A stretch of 64,000 nt of DNA from Eublepharis macularius (taxonomy: Eukaryota > Chordata > Lepidosauria > Squamata > Eublepharidae): assembly GCF_028583425.1 (NCBI RefSeq), contig NC_072793.1:62315028-62379027 (forward strand), in the 5' to 3' direction. Of the stretch, positions 9,991 to 21,355 are shown piece after piece. A program made the translations under genes and the position numbers. The notes under the pieces were generated by a model that saw only the letters and a list, made by a program, of their open reading frames with translations, searched no databases and was not told the origin of the DNA. Numbering within the stretch: position 1 is the stretch's first letter; every line of letters starts with the position of its first letter.

Positions 9991-11282
9991 GCCTCTGAAA
10001 AAGTATGGTTGTCCCACTTTCAAACCTGGGCAGCAATTTTGCTGAAAATAAACAACCCCATCCACCTTTGTTAGAAAAACCACCACTTTTGTGACTGACC
10101 ATGAGACAAGAATTTACCTTATTCAATGATGCACTTAAAACTCACTACATTTTGTGGGGTAACCCAATTAGTGATTTGGCACATAGGCCAGAGTGACTGA
10201 AGAGAAGCAACTGAAACGCACTTAAGTGCGTTAAGTGCGTCACCGCTTAAGGCTGACTTCCACACAAAGACAATTTCTCATTGTGCTCTCATTGCTGCTG
10301 CAAAGGCAGAGTCTTTAGCAGCAGCAATACAGCTGCCACATGGGAATATTCTTCACCTCATGCCCTCCATGTCCACCTCTCTCACCATGGGTAGGCTTTT
10401 TGCTGAGTTTTTAAAGATCTGTAGCAGATGTCGTGTTTTTTAAGGCACAGAACTGTAAAACCAGGAAAGGGTTTACTTTCCTAAACAGGGATGACAGTGC
10501 AGCAGTCAATTTTGTGAACTCTTTGCTCATACTGGTAAGTGGCATTGTCTCTCCATAATATCTTTGTGGTGCTGAAAGTAGAACAAACTAAAAGAAATGC
10601 TTAAAAAAATTATGAAGAGAACAATGAAGAAACCCCTAGGGTGCAAACAAAAGGGAGATCTTAAGTAAACATCCAGCCCCGTGATGCTCACAGCCCAAGT
10701 CTCACTGAATTCACTGGGGCTTGTTTCTGTGGAAATATGCATAGGATTGCAGCTTCAGAGTGTCAAAAATTAGGCCTGCAATGCTTCCTTTGTTGGGAGA
10801 AATGAATATACAGCTCAGGTCTTCAAGGAAGTTTCCACTATAGCTGCTTCTGCCCCAGATATGACTTCTCTTCTAGGCTTTGTACCTGAAATCTCCAATC
10901 TTACGAAAATTGTATCTGTAACCAGAGCTCAGTTTTTGCAACCAAAACTTGGAACTAAGGGGTGTGTGTGTGTGATCGCAGACCTTTCGCAGTCATATGT
11001 GATTGAATGCAGAGAGTATGCTGAATGTTTGGATACTCTGGGTTAATTCATTACAGCAATAAAAATGTAGAAATGATCTGTGCCACAAAGAGTTTACAAT
11101 CTAAGACGTGAATCATCAATGATTACAACAGATGGACAAGGGTAGCCAAAGGACATGCTGGTACATGCTAACATTGTGGGCAGGCATACATTACTTACAT
11201 ACCACTAACTTCACAGAAGCTTATTCATGGGAAAAGAGTTTCTGTTTTCACACTCCCACTAAGAAGTACCTTTAAATTAGAG
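9991..11282. other. Unassigned intergenic sequence with small palindromes
   Basis: A 16-bp perfect palindrome, ACGCACTTAAGTGCGT, lies at 10216-10231 and its right half is repeated immediately after it. Positions 10655-10757 resemble half of the palindromic 'TAGGATTGCA' repeat seen at 29006 and 63476. A short GT run lies near 10962-10974. No gene is seen. Confidence 0.5.
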
Positions 11283-11455
11283 AAAGGTTGCCAGACCTGC
11301 TACCCCCCACTCTGCTGGCTTTTCCTGCCCCCTTTCAGCTGGGAGGCAGGAGAGAAATAGGGGAGTGGGTGGGGGGATGATCTGTTTTGGTGGCAATGCA
11401 ATAACATCACTTTTAATGCGATTGAAAGTGACATCATTGTGTTGCTAGCCATGTC
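11283..11455. mobile_element. TIR DNA element remnant, 'GGTTGCCAG' family
   Basis: Starts AAAGGTTGCCAGACCTGC and includes ACATCACTTTTAATGCGATT followed by GAAAGTGACATCATTG, an imperfect inverted pair like the ETS/CRE-like module in relatives. The right end is not clear. Confidence 0.45.
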
Positions 11456-11817
11456 TCTACATCGCCACCAAAGGCCCCCGTCCTGTAAGCAGTCAGCTTG
11501 GCCTCCGCCATTTTAACAGCAGTTTTTATATGGCTGCTTGTGATATTAACAGTGTACAGGCCTCTGGAGTTTAAAATGGCTGCTGTGTGGCCACCAGAGG
11601 ACCTCCAGCAGTTGCTGAATCCTGCCCGGGAGAACATGGCATGCATGGAATGCCGCACAGGAATGCGGAGTGATTGAGAAGCGATTGGATTTACTATCTC
11701 TCCGGCCCTGCCAGTGCCCAGTGCAAGCAAGGTCTCGCAGAGTCATCCCCACTTAGCACATTCCTTTCCCTCCTTCCGTGATGAGATCTCCTGTCCTTGA
11801 TTGAGGAGCTAACCAAA
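11456..11817. other. Unassigned sequence
   Basis: GC-moderate sequence between a TIR element remnant and a candidate LTR. No gene or repeat end is recognised. Confidence 0.45.
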
Positions 11818-12660
11818 TGACATTCATAAGTATAGACAGTCGTTCCTGGGAGAGAACAGTCCCTCCCTAAAAGTACTTAACTTAGGTCTGGTAGACTTCA
11901 TCAGCAAACTGTCCTTTTTGTGCAGCGCTAGAACTAGTTTTACTTTTGTATTCACACACCCCGGCAGCTGCCAATCAAAGTACTCAAGCCTTTTGTCTAA
12001 CCCAGGAACTAACCATTGGAGCTTTTGTTCTAACGGCTAGGTGGGCTCTTCCACCTCAGGGCACATTTTACTTATAAAGGTAGAGCTCTGGCCCCATTCA
12101 AACTGAACACGTTTCCGAATCCACAAGCACTGTTCCCTTGAGGTTTTCTCTAAGCCTCTTGCTCTCTTTGCCGAGGATGCTGGACGTTTGAAGCTTCTCT
12201 CTCTCTCCTCACCGTGGACTGGACTACTCTCCAGGATAGGTAGATATACTTACTCCCTCTCTCTATTCCCAATTTCTGGCTACATTTCCTAGGACTCTGT
12301 GTGCGTGTAATTATTTTCCCCGTAATTTGTGTGTATGTGCATGAAGTTCTTGTGTTCAATAAAAGTTATTGTTTGACATTAAGCACCAGACTCGCTTCTC
12401 CTCTTTTGGAAGGGACCTGGGCCGATTCCAGACGGCCCTCCCCATGCTGAAACGTCGCGCGTTGTTGCGCGGAAAACGTGAAATATCGCATTTTCTCACG
12501 CGATTTTTGTGCGATGTCGCGTGACGTCGCACAAGAAAACGCGATATTTCGCGTTTTCTGCACGACGATGTGCGACGTTTCAGCATGGGGAGGGCCGTCT
12601 GGAATCGGCCCAGGTATACACCGGTGATAGATCCCAGTTACCGCCTCTCGTATAGCCGTC
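11818..12660 (+). mobile_element. Candidate fossil solo LTR, with nested palindromic element
   Basis: The parts fit a long terminal repeat: a CCAAT-like GCCAATC near 11968, a TATA-like CTTATAAAGG at 12071-12080 and AATAAA at 12358-12363, with no internal retroviral coding region next to it. The ends are approximate and no target duplication was found. The CpG-dense palindrome at 12415-12615 is inserted just downstream of the poly(A) signal. A host promoter/3' end is an alternative. Treated as an old, solo, coding-free copy; the family is not assigned. Confidence 0.35.
12415..12615. mobile_element. CpG-dense 201-bp palindromic fold-back element
   Basis: The outer arms (12415-12458 and 12572-12615) are 44-bp perfect inverted repeats beginning ACCTGGGCCGATTCCAGACG. 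The inner arms, with GAAATATCGC and GCGATATTTC, also pair, so nearly the whole element folds on itself. It is far richer in CG dinucleotides than its AT-rich surroundings. It has no coding capacity. The intact arms and retained CpGs suggest a recent insertion. Confidence 0.85.
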
Positions 12661-15642
12661 TTCCTTGCTTGCTCTCCCCCCCCCCCCCACAAATCATATT
12701 TATTGCAAGGAGACCACTTCCGGTAACAACCCAACTGGTGAGTCTTTTGCCAGTTGTCCGTCTCATGCTTGCAACCCTACTCCAGAGTCATTTTACCATG
12801 TTTGAATGCTAATGTGGAACGGAAATTAAGTGTTCCTTTTAGGCAAATGTAGTTTAACATTTGAATTTGGGATTTTAACTACAAACCAGATCAATCCCAC
12901 AAAGCTCATAAGTTCTGTATATTTCCAAGTGAAAATCTGTCATTGCTCTTTCATATTTAGAGTACCAAGAGCACATCCCTTTACAGAAACTACATTCTCT
13001 TTTCAGTCCAGACCTTCAATGTTTGTGCAGAAGGAATCATTATGTATGGTAGGATCTAATGCCGCCATGTAAATAATTTCAACACTTGAAGTTCTCAGAT
13101 CTTCCAAAACACCATTTAAATGTAACAATTTGAGGCCAGTTCCCTGAGGTCTTGAGCCACTGCATGCAATGGATATTTATTTATTTACATCATTTATAGT
13201 GTACTTTTCTCTCGCAGACTCAAGATGGATAGGGAAAAATAGATCCTATACCACTGTTGTTTTAAGTGCAATCAATGCTTGTACATAGTTAAGTAAAAGC
13301 CACAGCAAACTACCTCAAATTCCTCTGGCTGTCTGGCATATATATGGAGGTTTTTCGAAGTCTCTTTTGCATATCTAGATGTGTGCTTCCACTTGTGTGA
13401 GATGGCAGAACAGGCAAAAACTATGTAGGCCATGTGCTACTGGGGCACTGATATGTTGTGGTTTCTTCATTACACTACAAACTATGAGAGGTGAACTAAC
13501 ATCCAGATTTTATAGCACGTGAGAATGCTTTCTCTAACTGATAGAAAGTGCACCTCTATTTCAGGATTGCTGATCCTTAAAAGACCTCATCTTTCTCTTC
13601 CACAGTTATGTCGTGATCTCCAGTGATGATGAGCAGTTTCTTCCTGTTTGCTTTATTTGTCATATTGGACTGTTCAAGCTCAGTGCTGTGATTGACTGAA
13701 CAGCCGTGCTGGCAAGAAGAATGGCCAGACAGTTCCTGAAGAGCACCATTCATGTATGTAGAAGTACAGGGTGTATTTTTCCTTGAATGCACCGTCTGTG
13801 TGGGTGCACTGCATGTGTTCCTGGGAAAGCTGGCTCAGTAATTGACATATCCAAATTATACTCATGTTCCTGAAGAAGAAATGAGTATATGTGAAGGTCC
13901 AGTGAAAAAGTTAAAAATATCATTCTGGTTTCCTTTGCCAGGTGAAAACTCACAGATATATCCAGTTTTAGAGGGGTAATTCTTCAGCATAAAGTCCATC
14001 CTTTATAAGCAGGCAGAGACAGCTTGACATATTTCCGTGGTCTGAGGCACCACCTCCCATTTTTGAAGATATAAAATGATAAAATGATAACTGACAGCCT
14101 GTTGCTCTTTAATGGGACCTTAGAAACCTGCTGGTGGCATCAAGGGCAGTGTCTAATAAGTGCGTTTGGATACATTGCTGATTGCCAATTTTTAATCTTT
14201 TAAAAACCAAGCTTTTATGTGCCAGCTTTCAAATAAACGATCGTGCATTGGTTCATATATTTGTAGGTTCTTATGTGTGCGTCCATAACCTGATGCCAAA
14301 AAACTGACAATCCTCACCTGTCCCTATCCCACATATCAGGCGAAACATGAAACTATTAGTACATGGCACCTCCCTAGGATATCTCCTGTGAAAGAAAAGC
14401 ATGGCAGACAAAACAGAATTCGATCAATCAGTGTGAACCTAATCTAAGTTTGACAATCTGCAGTGTAATCTGGAGGTATACATGGTATAATCATACTAGA
14501 ACAGAGAGGAAATGTGGACAGAGTGACAACATGAAGATATGCTTCCACAAGTAGACAGTCAGGATACTTATGAGTACCTGTAGGTATACATGAGGGTAAT
14601 GTCATAACTGGTTAAGTCCTGAAGAAGGAAAACTCAGCTTGCCTAAAGGTTGACCTGAGAAGTGGAAAAAGTATTTGCTTTTAATACAATGAGTTTTCCT
14701 ATCATGAGAGTATGAGCATTTTTCACCACCGATGACAAAGTACATGATCACCAATAGGTAATCATCATTATCAGACAGAAAAGCTGAAGTCCTGATTTGC
14801 ATGATTCAGTTATAAAGCAGGTTGATTTCATAGTTCAGTTTTAAGCTTGAGAATCTTGACAGCTTGGAAATTTCTTAAAATAATAAATCATCAATTCTTA
14901 ATAGTTGCTGAAACATCTGAGTGGAGAGGGGACTTTCAAAGGCAGGTTCACATTTGGCACCAGGGTCTGTTATTCAAAGGGAGGGAAATTAAAAATATCT
15001 CACTGGGCATGTCAAATCCTTTAGGCACACCTAAAGCAGCCCTTTGGATCCTGGCCATTGTATACAATTCTGATTTCAGAGAGGATATAGTAGGGGTGGA
15101 AATATACCAGAAAAGAGCAACTAAAATAATTGTAAATGAATGGGTCATCTTCCTTACAAAGGAAACCTTAAACAGGATTAAAAACAAAACAAAACAGAAC
15201 AACAGAATGGGAATATTTTAGAGATTCGGAGTCCAGAGAGCACTTAAAGAACAATTATTCACTCACACAATACAATTGGATTATCCAATTGATACACATC
15301 TACCTTAAAACAAGCAGAAGTTCTTCACAGAATACCAAATTAGCCTGAGAAATTAACTGACATAGTATTGTTGCTTTAGGACATTGTGCTAGCCTAAATG
15401 GCTTTTAAAAAGCTAAAATCATGGACTTCTCATAGATAATACCTGTGATACTACTGCCATTTTGGGGAGTGAAGACTATCCCTGTTATACCCTGATGGCG
15501 AACTTCCCTATGGTATCAAGGTGACCTCTGCTAGAAAACCCAGTGTGGTAATAATTGTGTTTCTATGTTCTTAAGCAGCAGGCTTAGCATTCAGATAAAG
15601 CAATACTAGAATATATCCTTGTTAATTCAGTTGCTCTGTGAG
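12661..15642. other. Unassigned AT-rich intergenic sequence
   Basis: A poly-C run is at about 12679-12688. A LINE/SINE tail in antisense (TATTTATTTATTTACATC, 13168 onward) begins about 100 bases of decayed repeat. Otherwise no coding or RNA feature is supported. Open frames up to 124 codons, for example 14847-15221, have low-complexity composition and no domain. Confidence 0.5.
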
Positions 15643-16141
15643 TAGGGTTGCCAGGTGTCCATTTTTCACCTAGACAGTCTGGTATTTTGCTGGACTGTCT
15701 GGGGGAAACATACTCAGAATACTGGACACCTGGGGAGGTAGGAGAAGAGGAGGCAGGGAATGGAAAGGTGAGAAAGGGGAGGGAGTAGCACAGAGGAAGC
15801 CGACCAACTCATCACCATGGAAAAGGTGGGGGTGGTCTTGCCCCAGGGGTCGGTGCTGCTCGCAGGCCAGGCCCACACTGTCACCACTTCTCAGCTCCTC
15901 ATTGAGTGGAGATCTGGGCTGGCCGGGCTGGCTTTCCACCAGTGGCCTCCAGCTGCACAGCTCCACCTCTGAGAGACTCAGGGGCTGGGGCCTGTGCAGC
16001 TGGACATGATGATGTCACTTCTGGAAGTGATGTCATTGTTCTGGGGCTAGGAGGATCTTCACAACAGTGAGCACTGTGGTGGTGGTGGTGGGGCCTCTCC
16101 CAAGGGTCTGGTTTGAGGAGGGAGACCACCTGGAAACCCTA
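15643..16141. mobile_element. TIR DNA element, 'AGGGTTGCCAGGT' family, 0.5 kb
   Basis: Ends: TAGGGTTGCCAGGT and ACCTGGAAACCCTA. Near the left end GGTGTCCATTTTTCACC and GGACACCTGGGG sit in inverted relation. The ETS/CRE-like block GATGTCACTTCTGGAAGTGA is at 16011-16030. A short (GGT)n run lies near 16077-16090. Non-autonomous; open frames inside it are not genes. Confidence 0.75.
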
Positions 16142-17639
16142 TTTGTGAGATATCAAAAATCTGCTGGATAATGGGAGCAATCAATCAGAGTTATTAGTTG
16201 GCAAAAGCAGGAGGAATTGTGGGTTGACAATTAAAATGGTGAGTTTATTCAGCAAACTGAGCCTCATTTGGGTGCATGGAATAGAGTCAGTTTAGCCATG
16301 AGGTATTTTCACACATCCAAGAATTGCATTCATGAGAACACCAACTGCTGTCAGGATAACCAAAGCTTATCTTTCCTTGTGTATTACAACTGTGTGTCAG
16401 TCTTCAGTACCTTGGCTGAACACGGGCCTGTGTGGCAGATCACATATTACAGGCCAGGCTCCTCCCTGATTGACTTTCAGCAAAGCTGTTATAGTATAAC
16501 AAAGGCTGCTCTGCCAGGACGAGATGTGAAGGATAAAGCATGGCATATGGATTGGACCAATGGAACTTGGAAATGTTCATGTAACCACCAAACCATATAA
16601 ATGGATGCATGCCAGTTGAGATACAGGAGAGTGCTAGAGCAGAGCAACAATGCCATAATATTACTTCCAGTTGTATGATGTCACATGACATTGCATTGTG
16701 TCTAGCCCTGCCCCCCCCAAAGTTCCTGGACGAGATTATTTCATTTGAAATAAATGAAAGTAATGCATTTTTCAAATTATAACTGTCTGGTAACTTCAGA
16801 GACTCAGCTCAAAGAGACTCTATCAGTTCTCAGACCTTGTGCTAAACTGCCTCCATAACTCAATATTACTTCCCCAGGCTAGACCAACAAGACATTTTTG
16901 CAGTTTACTCGCAAAACATATGACGCCATTCTTCCTTCACCAAAAAGAGTAAGAAAATAGCTCCTATGTCTATCATTTACTATTTCAAGAAGAAGCCATC
17001 TCTGTGACAGAGCTACAATCCTATGCAATGTTTCATGGGATCAAAACTTTCCCTGTAGAGTAACTTTTTCACCTCTTTCCTTCAGTTCTTGGTGACTGTT
17101 TCCTTCCTTCATCAATATCACAGGGCACATTCCCCCCCCCCCCCTTAAGCAAAAAGCGCTGGAAAGATACATCCACCTGCAACAAGGTTAACTTCCACCA
17201 GCACTACGAGAAGAAAAATATCTGGATCAAGCAACTTCCTGTAATATGTGAAGACTGTCATTCCACATCCCCTTCCCAATCATCCAGAGGGGCCTGCAGA
17301 GCCGATGCAAATCTTTCCACAAGCGTAAGCTACTGCTTTTGCTTAATGGCCAAGCCCAGACGGAAATAGTAACTGGTGCCGCTTGACAAGATGGTGGGGG
17401 CATTGGCAGGGCAAAGTGCAAGGTTCACATCACATTATACTTCATGTGTGATAAGAAACGCATCACAGATATACCAGACTGGAAGTGGTCCAGAAGTGGA
17501 ATCCTGGGGTGGGAGCAGCTACAGATCAAAATTATGGTGTTTCGAAAGAGAAGACAGAGCTGGAAAGTAGTGGGGGCTATACATCAAAATGATAAGGGGC
17601 GGCACGTCTGTAAGATGGCCAGCTGTGCATAATGCCTGG
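16142..17639. other. Unassigned intergenic sequence
   Basis: Contains a C-run at 17132-17144 and a shorter one near 16711. No gene is supported; the 110-codon open frames near 16.3-16.8 kb overlap on opposite strands and resemble no family I know. Confidence 0.5.
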
Positions 17640-18130
17640 TCATATTAATGCTCACTGCTGCGATGGCTGCCTGCCTCTTGCTTTCCAATGAAACTTTCTT
17701 TACACATCAAAACAATAAATATAATAGGGTTTGAAAGGCAAAACAACTTTTAGTCCCCGTTTTGCCTTCTTTTCGCCTAAAATTCTTTTGTTTTCCTCAG
17801 CATCACTGCCTCTTTAAAAAAGAAGTGTCTGTTGAAGTCTCCTGTTACTGATGGGGATTCTTTGCTTGTGATGCTTTTAAAGCATGATTAATTGGTAATC
17901 AGTGGCACGGTTCCCTGAGTACATAGTGATCTTGCTGTAAAATGCAAAAGGGCACTGTGCTATCAGTGTTGCTTCTCATGTAGTGCCAGTTTGCTTTGGG
18001 CGCTTATTCTCAAAGCCAATATAAATTCCTGATGCACTATGGGAGAGAATCCTTTTGTTTGTTACTTTATTTCCCTTTGCTATCAGCTCATTTATCTCCC
18101 CCACCATCATGTTTGGCATTTACAGTCTCT
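17640..18130. promoter_or_regulatory. Candidate conserved noncoding element
   Basis: Sequence with no visible repeat signature and no coding potential. It contains a homeodomain-type cluster, GATTAATTGGTAATCAG, near 17885-17902, and T-rich AAATTCTTTTG blocks. Such AT-rich single-copy islands in gene deserts are often developmental enhancers. This is inference from texture; alignment to other amniotes would decide. Confidence 0.25.
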
Positions 18131-20394
18131 AGAACATAGTAATTGTCCATCCATCCACATTTTTTCAAGGTTCCTGTTATGAGCGCCTGGCATCCTGCCA
18201 AAGGAAGGCTACAGAGTCTGGCAAGTGGGCATGCAGAGGGGCTGTGGTTCTACCGTTTGATTTTGTTGCTCCTGACATTCCTCAGGATTTGAAGAGCACT
18301 GCCAAACTTGTAGCCTTAGGCAGAAGAAGTAAAAGTGTTTGCAGGGGCAGGGCACGAGAAAGTGTAGAATTTAACAGGCAGAAGGCCAGAGCTTAACATC
18401 CTCAAGAAAATACAATATAAGTGGTAATAGATTTGGAGTCTATCTGGGGAGGGTTTAGCTATACTAACCCAATGCAAGTTTTAGAAAAACAGTAGCATTA
18501 CTAGCAAGGGCCTGTTAGAAATGAATCCTGTTACACTGAAATGGAAGGTGTGGCGATCAATCAATTTCCTTAGGCCCCAAACAGATGCCAAGAATATTTA
18601 TCCTAGATGGATCTTGAATGCTTAAAGCAGTAAACAGTTGGTGTGGCTCCTTACAAAGTAGTTGCTTTAACTGTCTGTCCTTGGCTTCACATGAGTAGCA
18701 GATATTGTGGAATGGCAGAAGATCAAAGACTTGTGGATACAGCAAAGGACTATCTTATGATGGAAGGCAAAGCAAGGCATCTCCTGAAAAGCATCATGCT
18801 TATTAGAATCAAAAAGAGACTAGAGAAGATGCAGACATTCATCAGTTAACATAGATCAATACAGATCTACTTAGATCTGCTCAATAACATGTCTGGTTTA
18901 TCTTATCTGCCCTGGCAATGTTTTTACTTATATGTTTTTATGTTTTTATTTCACCCATTGAACACTGAAGGCTGATTCACATGTTACAAAGTCCATGTGG
19001 TGGACACAGGCCTGCCACAGCAACTTTGGATCAGACATGCACCTGAAGTTCCATGCAGAGAAAAAAATTATGTGACACCTATGGTCACTACTTGGATCAG
19101 GACCATGGTACACAGGAGAGAGGGGCTTCAGCCTTCCTCCCTGCACCATTTTCTGTGCCTGGAACAGTTCCATGAAGCTGCTATTTACCCTACTGAGGAA
19201 AATTACATGTGCTGCACTGGGGACATAATGCGTCACTATCGCTGAAGACAAGCCAAAAAAACATGGAATCAGCTTGTCTGGGACCTTTCACACCTCTCAT
19301 GTTTAGTCAGTGTGGTGCCGTTCTTTTTAGTCTGCACCATGTCAAAATGCATCGGGATTGATGATTGCTGGCACTTCTGTCACCGATGCCATTATCGGTG
19401 ACATCACAGTGCCAGCCCTTTCCTTTTTTCTTTTCTTTTTCTTTTACATAATGAATTGATGCATCCCTGGAATGCTGAATCAATGTATTTCCTGGATTTC
19501 TCCCTCTCAACCCATTGGTGCATCAATCCTATGCTGGATTAAAAAAAAATTAAAATGAATGAAAAGGAAAATGGAGAGGAAAGCAGGGAGGAATGGAAAG
19601 GAGGGGGAGGGAGTGGCTGGATAGACAACAATGGCCCATCACAATGAACTGGGCTGACAGAGGGTGGGAGAGGAGCAGAAGAGGGTGGAACGCTAAAAGG
19701 CAGGATAAAGAGTGTGCATGGAGAAACAGCAGGCTGGAAAATGGATTTAAAATAAAGATGCAGTATAAGCACTCCCACTAACACCTTTTAAAACCGTGAA
19801 TTGCCACATAGTAGCTGGAGTGACTACTCATGGCAGCAAATAGGGTGTAGATGGTCACGAAAAAAATCCACTGCAGTATGGGAACTGAATCAGCAAAACT
19901 GGCCTGTGTGAGGGGGTTATATAAGTTTCTACATCACAGCAAACAGCATTTCCCAGACCATTTCCAGGCCAGGAAAACCAAGCGGAGTGAAGGCTTAAGC
20001 ACCCACTCCCTGCATGTCATGGTCCCAATCCACCTGGAAATTGCACACCTGGAAACTGAATTCCTAGTACATGTACTTAAGTCTGAATCTCACCATGAAG
20101 ATTACCTTCAGCCATCGTGCCTAATAGCCACAGATAGACATATGCTCCACTGCTTTGCCTAACACCATTTAAATCTAAACCAGTAGCTGTCATCACGTTG
20201 CCTGTAGCAGTAAAACCCATAATATATTCATTATGCTTGGTGTAAAAAAAATACTTTCTTCTGTCTATACTGAATCTACTGCACATCAATTTCAATTAGT
20301 GACTTCAGGCAGTAGAATCATGTGAAATGGAGAAATGGTTCTCTCTGTCCACTTTCTTCACCTCTATCCTACCCCCTCAGCCATCTTTTTTCTA
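18131..20394. other. Unassigned intergenic sequence
   Basis: Purine-rich (GGAAAGGAGGGGGAGGGA-like) near 19560-19690 and pyrimidine-rich near 19418-19445. No gene, RNA or bounded repeat is recognised. Confidence 0.5.
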
Positions 20395-20475
20395 ACCTAA
20401 AATGCTCTAATCTTTCCCCATAGGAAAGGTGCTGCAATACTTGAATCATTTTGGTCACTCTTTTCTGGCCTTTGC
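20395..20475 (-). mobile_element. CR1-group LINE fragment, antisense
   Basis: The text TTTCCCCATAGGAAAGGTGC, then CATTTTGGTCACTCTTTTCTGG is the reverse complement of the CAGAAAAGGGCAACCAAAATG region common in CR1-type LINE 3' ends. The sense copy at 28685-28785 contains the same block. Confidence 0.55.
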
Positions 20476-20788
20476 CAGCGCCAGGCAAAGAAAAAGTGTC
20501 TTGGAGGGGGGCAGGGGGGAGAAGGCAGAACTGTAAGGAGATCTTTTTAGTTTAGAAAAGAGACGACTAAGAGGGGACATGATAGAAGTTTATAAAATTT
20601 TGCAAGAGGTAGACAGAGTGGACAGAGAGCACTTTTTCTTCCTCTCCCAAAATACTAGAACTTTAGGGCGTTAAATGAAGTTGATAAGCAATAGATTCAG
20701 GAGGGACAAAAGGCAATACTTCTTTTAGACAATAAGTGTTTAAAATGTGGGATCCACTGCCAAAACATGCAGTGATGGCCACAGGCTC

Positions 20789-20869
20789 AGGGTCTCACCA
20801 CATGAGACAAAATACACTTGAATTACTTGGGTAATTCAAGTGTATTTTGTCTCGTGTGGTTTGACCCAT
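20789..20869. mobile_element. 81-bp palindromic fold-back element nested in a LINE
   Basis: The arms 20801-20826 and 20831-20856 are 26 bp with one mismatch and a 4-base TTGG centre. The outer part, GGGTCTCACCACA against TGTGGTTTGACCC, extends them with mismatches. It splits the host text GATGGCCACAGGCT / TAGACAGCTTTAAAA, which is continuous in other CR1-type copies. Confidence 0.75.
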
Positions 20870-20886
20870 AGACAGCTTTAAAAGGG

Positions 20887-21139
20887 AATGTACTTCTATG
20901 TACAACTGTCGCTCCGTGCTGTCTAATGTTGGTCCTAGAATTGATTATGTTTTGCTTCAGTATCTCTACTATGGCTTGGATCCTTGCTAATGCTATGTCT
21001 TTAAACTTGTATATGTTTACCTTATGGTATTGTATTGAAATGTACTTACTTGATACTGACTGTATTAACCTCATACTGTGTAATCCGCCTTGAGTCTCAG
21101 TGAGAAAGGCGGACTATAAATGACGTAAATAAAATAAAT
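20887..21139 (+). mobile_element. LINE 3' tail, '(AAAT)n' type
   Basis: Nearly the same text as 39241-39525: CTATGTACAACTGTCGCTCC, then GATTATGTTTTGCTTCAGTA, then CCGCCTTGAGTCTCAGTGAG, ending in GACGTAAATAAAATAAATA. 5'-truncated, with no ORF. It is nested in the CR1-group element. Confidence 0.75.
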
Positions 21140-21355
21140 AGATTCAAGGAGGATGGGCACACCAGTGGCCATGGTGGCTAAGGAGAACCTCCACATTCAG
21201 AGGCAGTAAACCTCTGAATACCAGTGCAAGGAGAAGACCTCAGCCTCTAATACCTGTTGTTGGCCTTCCAGAATAACTGGCTGGCCACATTGTGAAACAG
21301 GATGCTAGACTAGATGGACCATTGGTCTGATCCAGCAGGGCTCTTACATTCTTAA

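Larger units (their letters stand above)
20540..21355 (+). mobile_element. CR1-group LINE 3' region, interrupted by two insertions
   Basis: The collinear parts are 20540-20788, about 20870-20886 and 21140-21355. The first is the end of an ORF2-like region (GAGGGGACATGATAGAAG, CCAAAATACTAGAAC). The last is the 3' region ending GGTCTGATCCAGCAGGGCTC. The intact order is shown by the copy at 51545-52184. A palindromic element (20789-20869) and a different LINE tail (20887-21139) split it. Decayed and non-functional. Confidence 0.7.

Noticed and set aside
16268-16775. Overlapping 110- and 111-codon frames on opposite strands
   Set aside because: No family recognised and no splice or start context; typical chance frames.
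20887-21139. A separate small gene with promoter and poly(A)
   Set aside because: The text is repeated at 39241-39525 with the same tail, so it is a LINE 3' end.
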